Source: Bacteriovorax sp. (lineage in GTDB: Bacteria; Bdellovibrionota; Bacteriovoracia; Bacteriovoracales; Bacteriovoracaceae). From it: a stretch of DNA of 5,501 bases. Shown here piece by piece: positions 1-4,893 of the stretch (position 1 is the stretch's first letter; the number at the start of each line of letters is the position of its first letter). The position numbers and the translations under genes were made by a program. The stretch covers positions 1-5,501 of the forward strand of contig JAURXW010000160.1 of NCBI GenBank assembly GCA_030654205.1. The letters are read 5' to 3'. Below the pieces are notes generated by a model. The model saw only the letters and a program-made list of their open reading frames with translations, was not told where the DNA came from and searched no databases.

Positions 1-246
1 AAAGTCACAATGCTTATAACGGCCGATCATGGAAATTCTGATCAAATGGTTTACGAAAATGGTGATATGCATACTTCACACACTGAAGCTCCGGTTCCAT
101 TTAGTGTTTTTGATCCAAAATTAAAAAATGAAAAACTAGAATTAGACACTGGTCCCTTTGGGCTAAAAGATGTGGCGCCTACTATTCTTAATATTATGGG
201 ACTGCCTAAAGCTCCCAACTTTGTTAGTACAAGTATTTTTAAATAG
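1..246 (+). CDS. gpmI: 2,3-bisphosphoglycerate-independent phosphoglycerate mutase, C-terminal end (partial)
   Basis: This is the last 81 codons of a gene that begins before the window; the frame is open from base 1. The product interconverts 3- and 2-phosphoglycerate in the cytosol (lower glycolysis) using two Mn ions. The visible part carries the alkaline-phosphatase-superfamily metal motifs: TADHGN at residues 7-12 of the fragment, whose Asp9 and His10 match the Mn ligands D444 and H445 of the Geobacillus enzyme, and HTSHT at 24-28, whose last His (27) matches H462 with the same spacing. The family's LKDVAPTIL stretch near the C-terminus is present. The usual PxEMTGxSL tail is replaced by PNFVSTSIF, a mild divergence. 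pfkA starts 8 bp after the stop, so the two are probably co-transcribed. The identification is firm; the N-terminal catalytic serine lies outside the window. Confidence 0.95.
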   Translation, partial: KVTMLITADHGNSDQMVYENGDMHTSHTEAPVPFSVFDPKLKNEKLELDTGPFGLKDVAPTILNIMGLPKAPNFVSTSIFK

Positions 247-254
247 GAAATTAT

Positions 255-1232
255 ATGAATGAAATAAAAAGAATTGCAGTCCTTTGTAGCGGTGGCGATA
301 GTCCAGGAATGAATTGTGCTATTCGAGCAGTTGTTCGAACTGGCATTGGCGCAGGCCTTGAAGTTTTCGGTATTCAAAAGGGATACGCAGGGCTTTTAGA
401 AGGCGATATAAGACATCTTGATGTTTCTTCTGTTGGAAATATTCTTCAGCATGGTGGAACCATTTTGCAAACTTCTCGTTGTGCTGAGTTCATGACTGCT
501 GAAGGAAGAAAAGAAGCGGCCAATTTACTTAAAAGAAAAAAAATAGACGCTCTTATTGTCATAGGTGGCGACGGTTCATTTAACGGAGCGATGAAGCTAC
601 ATGAAGAACATCTTATTCCTGTAGTTGGAATTCCCGGAACGATCGATAATGATATCGACGGAACTGATTACACCATCGGATTTGATACCGCCGTTAGAAA
701 TGCTGTCGAGGCCGTGGATAAAATTCGCGACACCGCAAATTCTCACGCCAGAACTTTTATCGTTGAAGTCATGGGCAGACGCTCTCCGGCCATTGCACTT
801 AAAGTTGGAATTTGTACCGGAGCTGAAAATGTCGTGCTTCCTATTGCGGCCATTGATTATGACAAAATAGCCGCTGATATTGACCGCGGTATTAAGCGTG
901 GAAAAACATCTTCAATTATTATTGCCGCTGAAGGAGAAGTTGAAGGAATCAGTCATACCATTCAAAAAAATCTCAAGGATAAATTTGGGCTTCAGGCCCA
1001 TGTTTGTATTTTGGGTCATATCCAACGCGGAGGAAACCCAACGCCAACTGATCGCTTAATTGCTTCTCAAATGGGGCAAATGGCCGTGGAAGCTCTCATT
1101 GGAAATCAATTGGCGAGTGCAACTGTTTTTGTTCAAGGTAAAGTTGCTCTTTCGCCATTAAAGGATTGTTTGAGAAAGAAGAACGAATTTGATTTGAGTG
1201 ACGTTAAACTTTTAACTGCGCTTTCGATTTAA
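255..1232 (+). CDS. pfkA: ATP-dependent 6-phosphofructokinase
   Basis: The product phosphorylates fructose 6-phosphate to fructose 1,6-bisphosphate, the committed step of glycolysis. At 325 residues it has the usual length for short bacterial PfkA (about 320). Motifs in order: SGGDSPGMN (12-20); GGDGS (104-108), where Gly107 indicates ATP rather than pyrophosphate as donor; PGTIDND (127-133) with catalytic Asp131; VEVMGR (170-175); LGHIQRGG (253-260). Arg166 (E. coli R162) and the effector residues Arg24, Arg28, Arg158, Lys217 and Glu191 are kept. Hand alignment shows three departures: His249 in place of substrate-binding R243, Val57 in place of effector-site R54, and Pro178 in place of the conserved Gly in MGRxxG. 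The start follows an AGGAAA ribosome-binding site at 245-250 with a short 4-nt gap. The gene lies 8 bp after gpmI. Function as PfkA is confident; unusual kinetics or regulation is inference. Confidence 0.96.
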   Translation: MNEIKRIAVLCSGGDSPGMNCAIRAVVRTGIGAGLEVFGIQKGYAGLLEGDIRHLDVSSVGNILQHGGTILQTSRCAEFMTAEGRKEAANLLKRKKIDALIVIGGDGSFNGAMKLHEEHLIPVVGIPGTIDNDIDGTDYTIGFDTAVRNAVEAVDKIRDTANSHARTFIVEVMGRRSPAIALKVGICTGAENVVLPIAAIDYDKIAADIDRGIKRGKTSSIIIAAEGEVEGISHTIQKNLKDKFGLQAHVCILGHIQRGGNPTPTDRLIASQMGQMAVEALIGNQLASATVFVQGKVALSPLKDCLRKKNEFDLSDVKLLTALSI

Positions 1233-1236
1233 AAAC

Positions 1237-1587
1237 TTAATCACAAATATTTAAACAATCAAGAGTTTGAAATGAACTTTTACAAAATGTAAGACAAGTT
1301 TCAAACGCTTGATTCACACACTGAGAATTATTCTTCCTAAAATTTGGCCAAATCTGATTAAGACATTCTTCAACAGTCGTATCATTATTAGTTTTACAAT
1401 AATCCAATTTGGTTTTTAAGTTTTTTACTGGAAGTTTACAATCGAGATTTTCTCCCCCACAACTAACCGTAGTTGTCGTGTTTGGTTGCAGCGTGATTGT
1501 ATCACCGACATTTAAATTAACCGTAGCTGCATGTACATGTAAAAAAGAAGTTGAAGTAAAAAAACATACCAACACTAACAATTTCAT
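1237..1587 (-). CDS. small secreted cysteine-rich protein, unknown function
   Basis: I do not recognise the family. The 116-residue product starts with a clear signal peptide (MKLLVLVCFF..., hydrophobic core to about residue 18, likely cut after AHA at 20), so it should be exported. The mature part opens with a Thr/Asn-rich stretch (ATVNLNVGDTITLQPN, residues 21-36) that looks like beta-strand. It has nine cysteines (43, 50, 64, 75, 90, 98, 102, 111, 115) in about 95 residues, which suggests disulfides in the periplasm or outside the cell, with one cysteine left over. There is no lipobox at the cleavage site. The start is backed by AAGGAG (1593-1598) 5 nt upstream. The gene faces pfkA with only 4 bp between the stops, and lies 67 bp downstream of the ComM-like gene on the same strand. 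Its last codons contain a long inverted repeat. The signal peptide and Shine-Dalgarno support a real gene; function is open. Confidence 0.8.
   Translation of the reverse strand: MKLLVLVCFFTSTSFLHVHAATVNLNVGDTITLQPNTTTTVSCGGENLDCKLPVKNLKTKLDYCKTNNDTTVEECLNQIWPNFRKNNSQCVNQAFETCLTFCKSSFQTLDCLNICD
1257..1314. repeat. long inverted repeat (16-bp arms) at the 3' end of the cysteine-rich gene
   Basis: Bases 1257-1272 (AATCAAGAGTTTGAAA) and 1299-1314 (TTTCAAACGCTTGATT) are reverse complements apart from one mismatch (1264 versus 1307). The 26-base loop holds a second small inverted repeat (TTACA 1280-1284 / TGTAA 1288-1292). In plus-strand RNA this would form a hairpin starting about 24 bases after the pfkA stop. 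In minus-strand RNA it lies inside the last codons of the cysteine-rich gene. There is no good U-tract on the plus side and only scattered U on the minus side, so it is not a classic intrinsic terminator. It could protect or define the 3' end of the pfkA message. Confidence 0.75.
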
Positions 1588-1617
1588 ATAAACTCCTTTG
1601 GACTATTTACTTATGTA

Positions 1618-1647
1618 AGATTAGCAATTGTTTGATCATTACTTCAA
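1618..1647 (-). promoter_or_regulatory. candidate sigma-70 promoter for the cysteine-rich gene
   Basis: On the minus strand TTGAAG (1642-1647) and TAATCT (1618-1623) are 18 bp apart, and would start RNA about 20-25 bases before the ATG at 1587. Matches to consensus are moderate (4 of 6 in each box) and AT-rich DNA yields such pairs by chance. The gene could instead be read from the ComM-like gene upstream, since no terminator hairpin is seen in the 67-bp gap. Confidence 0.28.
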
Positions 1648-1654
1648 CTCCAAA

Positions 1655-2182
1655 TTACTTACTCTCAGTCAAAAGCGAGGCCATTAATGCCTCTACAGGT
1701 AAATGATAGTAATCTTCATAGACTATCGTTTGATTGGTCGCAATGACTTTGAGTGATTGTGATTCATTCAGTTTAAATAAATCAGAGAGCTCCATTTGCT
1801 GGCTTTCTGAAAGATCTAATGAAGTTACTTCACCTTCAACCGAAATTTTTCCCGCAGCAAAACAGTCTTCAAGTTGTGCAAGTGGCAAATGTCCCGTCAA
1901 ACTCCAAAGCATCATCAATAATGGAAGTTCTAAATAACGATATTCCTCTTCTTTAAATTTTTTTCCTTCAACTTCACCTTCAACACAAAGGACAAATCTC
2001 TTTAATGGAAATTTTAGTTTTCGCTCTCTTGAAAGATAAACAAATTTCTCCTTCATTGATCTGGCATATCGCCCAACTCCCACAATCTCAATACCAGGAA
2101 TACCATTTGAGGCATAACCAAAGATATCAACTGGACAAAATTGCCCCGCGTAAGGATAAAGACTTTTTGTTCGCATGTTCAT
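1655..2182 (-). CDS. standalone ComM/YifB N-terminal-domain-like protein (Mg-chelatase subunit ChlI-like, no ATPase)
   Basis: The 175-residue product resembles the N-terminal Lon-protease-like (ribosomal S5 domain 2-like fold) domain of ComM/YifB. ComM is a hexameric AAA+ branch-migration helicase that helps integrate DNA during natural transformation. Matching segments in order: NGIPGIEIVGV (26-36) to the family's NGLPGLTLVGL; KFPLKR (57-62) to EFPAKK; the YRYLELPLLMMLWSLTG region (81-97) to GRYDLPIAIALLAA; the CFAAGKISVEGEV region (107-119) to ELVGELALTGAL. The conserved NLAPADLPKEG segment is replaced by an EGEVEGKKFKEE-type sequence. The protein ends where ComM would start its Walker A ATPase, and the 67 bp downstream cannot encode one. 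No signal peptide or membrane segment is seen, so it should be cytoplasmic. It is a single intact frame with a strong Shine-Dalgarno, so it is not an obvious broken gene. The domain match is from memory of the family and is fairly strong; the role is unknown. Confidence 0.8.
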   Translation of the reverse strand: MNMRTKSLYPYAGQFCPVDIFGYASNGIPGIEIVGVGRYARSMKEKFVYLSRERKLKFPLKRFVLCVEGEVEGKKFKEEEYRYLELPLLMMLWSLTGHLPLAQLEDCFAAGKISVEGEVTSLDLSESQQMELSDLFKLNESQSLKVIATNQTIVYEDYYHLPVEALMASLLTESK

Positions 2183-2325
2183 AAAAATTCCTCCTGCAAG
2201 AATTTTTGCATCTTTCTAGACATTCGTTATTCATTAGAACGCTAATACTAGAAAAGACTTGCTCAGAGGGGCGCAATTTCTGACAATAAGATAATCATTT
2301 TTTTTCTAAGTATGGAGTTTTTACT
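2183..2325. promoter_or_regulatory. divergent intergenic region between the ComM-like gene and aspA
   Basis: This 143-bp gap must hold the start signals of both divergent genes. A weak sigma-70-like pair for aspA is TTGCTC (2259-2264) and GACAAT (2282-2287), 17 bp apart. I find no convincing minus-strand promoter. TTTCTAG (2213-2219) and CTAGAAA (2248-2254) form a 7-bp inverted repeat with 28 bases between, extending to TCTTTCTAG/CTAGAAAAGA if one bulge is allowed. It lies upstream of the proposed aspA promoter and could be a regulator site. aspA has its own GGAG at 2314-2317. Confidence 0.4.
2190..2195 (-). promoter_or_regulatory. ribosome binding site of the ComM-like gene
   Basis: A perfect AGGAGG on the minus strand lies 7 nt before the ATG at 2182. 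This picks that ATG over the in-frame ATG two codons later (2174-2176) and indicates a well-translated gene. Confidence 0.85.
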
Positions 2326-3756
2326 ATGGGCCAGGAATTAAACAATAGTCGAATTGAACATGATCTTTTAGGTGAAAAAGCAATTCCCTTTGATGCCTAT
2401 TACGGAATTCATACTCTCCGTGCACTAGAAAATTTCAAAATTTCCCATTCTAAAATTAGTCATAATGTTTTAATGGTCAAGGCCCTTGCTTTGACTAAAA
2501 AAGCTTGTGCCATGGCCAATGGTGAAATCGGAACCATTGATAAAAAAATATCTACAATTATAATTTCTGCTTGTGATGAAATTATTATTAAAAATCGCTG
2601 CCTCGATCAATTTCCAACTGATATTTTTCAAGGTGGGGCCGGAACTTCCGTAAACATGAATGCCAATGAAGTCATTGCCAATTTGGCACTTGAACTTTTA
2701 GGTGAAGCAAAAGGTAATTACAATATTGTTCATCCCAATGATCATGTAAATAAATGCCAATCAACTAACGATGCCTACCCAACAGCTTTTAGAGTGGCGC
2801 TCTATGCACATTTACTTGAATTAATTTCGGCTTTACAAATACTCAACAAATCATTTGAAAATAAATCGCAAGAATTTAAAAGCGTTTTAAAAATGGGACG
2901 TACACAACTTCAAGATGCTGTTCCAATGTCATTAGGACAAGAATTTAATGCCTACGCAACTTTGATAAAAGAAGATATTAAATTACTTTCAACCCTTAAA
3001 AATTTAGTTTTAGAAGTTAATCTTGGAGCAACTGCAATCGGAACAGGAATTAATACTCCTCCTGATTATGCTCCACTGGCCGTCAAAAAACTTCGCGAAG
3101 TCACAGGTTATGATTTTACCTTATCAGAAGATTTAATTGAGGCCACATCAGACTGTGGAGCTTACGTTATTCTTTCAGGGGCCCTTAAAAGATCGGCAGT
3201 GAAACTTTCTAAAATTTGCAATGACCTTCGTCTTCTTTCTTCCGGGCCTCGAGCTGGGCTAAAAGAAATTAATCTTCCAGAACTTCAGGCAGGCTCAAGC
3301 ATTATGCCTGCAAAAGTTAATCCTGTTATTCCTGAAGTTGTGAACCAAGTTTGTTTTAAAGTTATTGGAAATGATTTAACTATTACCATGGCCTCAGAAG
3401 CAGGCCAGTTGCAGCTCAACGTAATGGAGCCAGTCATTGCTTCTTCGCTATTTGAATCCATTAGTCTGCTTAAAAATGCCATTATTACTTTACAATCAAA
3501 ATGCATTGACGGCATTACGGCCAATCCAGAAATTTGCTTAGCAAATGTCATGAACAGTATTGCAATCGTAACTTTTCTTGACCCAATTTTAGGTCATGAG
3601 ACATGTGATCAAATAGGAAAAATTTGTGCAAAAACTGGAAAGAATGTTTCTGAAGTTGCGCTTGAAAAAGGATTAGTCACTCAAGCGCAATTAGATGAGA
3701 TTTTTTCTGTCGAAAACATGCTTAATCCGCAATACATGGGAAAAAAGCATATTTAA
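2326..3756 (+). CDS. aspA: aspartate ammonia-lyase (aspartase)
   Basis: The product reversibly splits L-aspartate into fumarate and ammonia; family members are cytosolic homotetramers. The 476 residues match the normal length. The N-terminus carries the aspartase hallmark [10 protein letters not shown] (8-17) and [15 protein letters not shown] (23-37). Next come [18 protein letters not shown] (136-153), the [10 protein letters not shown] motif (191-200), where Gln194 marks aspartase as against the His of fumarase GRTHLQDATP, and the superfamily signature [11 protein letters not shown] (323-333) on the mobile SS-loop. There Ser324 is the catalytic base by comparison with S318 of the Bacillus enzyme, and Lys330 and Asn332 match K324 and N326. 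No key residue is missing. GGAG at 2314-2317, 8 nt before the ATG, supports the start. The gene stands alone on the plus strand, divergent from the ComM-like gene, and ends 6 bp from the stop of the FecR-domain gene. With gdhA nearby it fits amino-acid catabolism feeding the TCA cycle. Confidence 0.97.
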   Translation: MGQELNNSRIEHDLLGEKAIPFDAYYGIHTLRALENFKISHSKISHNVLMVKALALTKKACAMANGEIGTIDKKISTIIISACDEIIIKNRCLDQFPTDIFQGGAGTSVNMNANEVIANLALELLGEAKGNYNIVHPNDHVNKCQSTNDAYPTAFRVALYAHLLELISALQILNKSFENKSQEFKSVLKMGRTQLQDAVPMSLGQEFNAYATLIKEDIKLLSTLKNLVLEVNLGATAIGTGINTPPDYAPLAVKKLREVTGYDFTLSEDLIEATSDCGAYVILSGALKRSAVKLSKICNDLRLLSSGPRAGLKEINLPELQAGSSIMPAKVNPVIPEVVNQVCFKVIGNDLTITMASEAGQLQLNVMEPVIASSLFESISLLKNAIITLQSKCIDGITANPEICLANVMNSIAIVTFLDPILGHETCDQIGKICAKTGKNVSEVALEKGLVTQAQLDEIFSVENMLNPQYMGKKHI

Positions 3757-3762
3757 ATTTTA

Positions 3763-4356
3763 TTATTTAAGTCCCATTTCAATAAAAACTTTTTTAGTCA
3801 TATCAACCATGCTCTTGGCCGCAATTGTTGCTTTAAGTTCAGCCTTGGCGTTAGCGAGAGTTAAGTCTTCATCTTTTTTAACTTCAACTTCACCGGCCAC
3901 AGACTTCGTGGCAACAATTCCTTCGCATACGCATAGGTAAACTTGTTTCTTTGTTTCTTCAATCAAGAACTGCGTTCCGCGAACGGCAAATGATGCTCGT
4001 TTTGTTTTTACATGAAATGTTTCATCTTTAGTAAGTGGTTTAATCGCTGAAAACATTTTTCCTTTCAATAAATTAAAAAGGGTATTTTTGGGATTTAATG
4101 TTTCTACTTTTACATTGGCGCCGGTAAAACGAACGAGATGCCCATTTTGAAATTTTACTTCTACAAAATCACCTTTTTTAGGAATCGTTAACTCCATTCC
4201 TTCGGCAATTTCAGCTCCTTCTTTTATTTGTTCTTTGTTAATAAAAGCAGCTCCATGAATTTTTGAAACATTGGCCACGGCCATAAAACCGGCCTGAGCA
4301 CCAGTTGATAAACTTACTAATAAGAATAATGAAGTCAGAAGGTTTTTAAAGATCAT
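3763..4356 (-). CDS. FecR-domain periplasmic protein
   Basis: The 197-residue product begins with a signal peptide (MIFKNLLTSLFLLVSLSTGAQA, likely cut after residue 22). A FecR-like domain follows at about residues 50-155: the VEVKFQNGHLVRFTGANVKV segment (65-84), LFNLLKGKMFSAI (93-105), and the hallmark KRASFAVRGTQFLIEE (119-134) followed by YLCVCEGIVA (140-149). The C-terminal tail (160-197) is rich in Lys and Ala and probably helical. Classic FecR spans the inner membrane and relays siderophore signals to a FecI sigma factor. This protein has no cytoplasmic N-terminal domain, and no sigma factor or TonB receptor lies within the window, so it belongs with the soluble FecR-domain envelope proteins whose roles are mostly unknown. 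The ATG follows AGGGGA (4365-4370) by 8 nt, and the first 11 bp overlap the end of the upstream gene, pointing to coupled translation. Confidence 0.85.
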   Translation of the reverse strand: MIFKNLLTSLFLLVSLSTGAQAGFMAVANVSKIHGAAFINKEQIKEGAEIAEGMELTIPKKGDFVEVKFQNGHLVRFTGANVKVETLNPKNTLFNLLKGKMFSAIKPLTKDETFHVKTKRASFAVRGTQFLIEETKKQVYLCVCEGIVATKSVAGEVEVKKDEDLTLANAKAELKATIAAKSMVDMTKKVFIEMGLK

Positions 4357-4819
4357 TGAGACTCTCCCCTATGTGTTTTGCAAAATAGCAATTTAAATTT
4401 TTTTCGAGCATTGAAAAATGAGCGATCTCTAATCGGTTGGCATATATTTTTTTAAGTTCTCCACATCCTTTTTTAGGATTGAAGCAGTATTTTAAATCTT
4501 TCTCATCACATGAAACACTTAACATTACACTTTCACTCATTTCGCAAACAACTTTCTTTTTACTTTTATCCACATAACCTCTGGTAAAAGTTTTTTCCAT
4601 TGGAAATTTTTTTAAACAAAAATCCAAAAGAAGATAAGTTTTATTTAAACATTCAATTTTGGTGAGTGATTTAGGAGAAATAAGAATAGCATTCTTAGTG
4701 CCCATTGTTTCACAAACCTCAGCGTACTCAAATTCTTTGTATTGAGGCGAAGAAACTTCATGTTTTAAAACAGCAGCTTTTAAATTAATGAGAAAAAGAA
4801 ATGAAAGTAGAGATGACAT
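4346..4819 (-). CDS. secreted cysteine-containing protein, unknown function
   Basis: I do not recognise the family. The 157-residue product starts with a short hydrophobic signal-like segment (MSSLLSFLFLINLKAA, likely cut near 15-17) and is otherwise soluble and Lys-rich. It has eight cysteines (36, 57, 68, 92, 104, 112, 119, 144), an even number that would allow four disulfides in the periplasm or outside the cell. Its end overlaps the FecR-domain gene by 11 bp, so the two are very likely one transcription unit and may act together. The ATG at 4819 is the only early start in frame, because a stop sits five codons upstream (4832-4834). No clear Shine-Dalgarno precedes it (the leader reads ...AACTTTCAT before the ATG), which is unlike its neighbours. 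The gene begins 28 bp after the T-tract of the gdhA terminator. It is real by its signal peptide and the overlap; the function is unknown. Confidence 0.75.
   Translation of the reverse strand: MSSLLSFLFLINLKAAVLKHEVSSPQYKEFEYAEVCETMGTKNAILISPKSLTKIECLNKTYLLLDFCLKKFPMEKTFTRGYVDKSKKKVVCEMSESVMLSVSCDEKDLKYCFNPKKGCGELKKIYANRLEIAHFSMLEKNLNCYFAKHIGESLNDL
4365..4370 (-). promoter_or_regulatory. ribosome binding site of the FecR-domain gene
   Basis: AGGGGA on the minus strand (within GGGGAGAG) lies 8 nt before the ATG at 4356, inside the coding end of the upstream gene. It fixes the start and the 11-bp overlap. Confidence 0.7.
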
Positions 4820-4847
4820 ATGAAAGTTATTTTAAATTTTTAAATAC

Positions 4848-4871
4848 AAAAAAGCCACCTTGCGGTGGCTT
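4848..4871 (-). terminator. intrinsic terminator of gdhA
   Basis: On the minus strand AAGCCACC (4871-4864), loop GCAA (4863-4860) and GGTGGCTT (4859-4852) form an 8-bp stem closed by a GNRA-type tetraloop, followed by a run of six T (4853-4848, partly shared with the stem). The hairpin starts about 22 bases after the gdhA stop. On the plus strand the hairpin is followed by TATATTTTAT, a much weaker tract, so it works mainly for gdhA. Confidence 0.92.
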
Positions 4872-4893
4872 ATATTTTATAACTTTTGAAAGA

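Noticed and set aside
51..377. 108-codon open frame on the minus strand across the gpmI/pfkA junction
   Set aside because: It lies opposite two firmly identified genes, has no recognisable domain and is best explained as a shadow of their coding frames.
625..870. 81-codon plus-strand frame inside pfkA
   Set aside because: Out of frame with the conserved phosphofructokinase motifs it overlaps; no independent support.
1409..1591. 60-codon plus-strand frame opposite the cysteine-rich gene
   Set aside because: The minus-strand gene has a signal peptide and Shine-Dalgarno; the plus frame has neither.
1655..2182. Pseudogene remnant of comM
   Set aside because: The frame is intact, has a perfect ribosome-binding site, ends at a natural domain border, and no ATPase remnant follows it.
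3285..3551. 88-codon minus-strand frame inside aspA
   Set aside because: It is antisense to the conserved [11 protein letters not shown] region of aspartase and has no domain signal.
3736..3777. ATGGGA/TCCCAT inverted repeat with an inner TTAAAT/ATTTAA stem at the aspA 3' end, as a terminator
   Set aside because: Arms are only 6 bp, the inner and outer stems are out of register and no U-tract follows on either strand; likely chance in AT-rich DNA.
3763..4356. FecR/FecI iron-signalling system
   Set aside because: No sigma factor, no TonB-dependent receptor and no membrane-spanning FecR layout in the window; only the FecR-like domain is supported.
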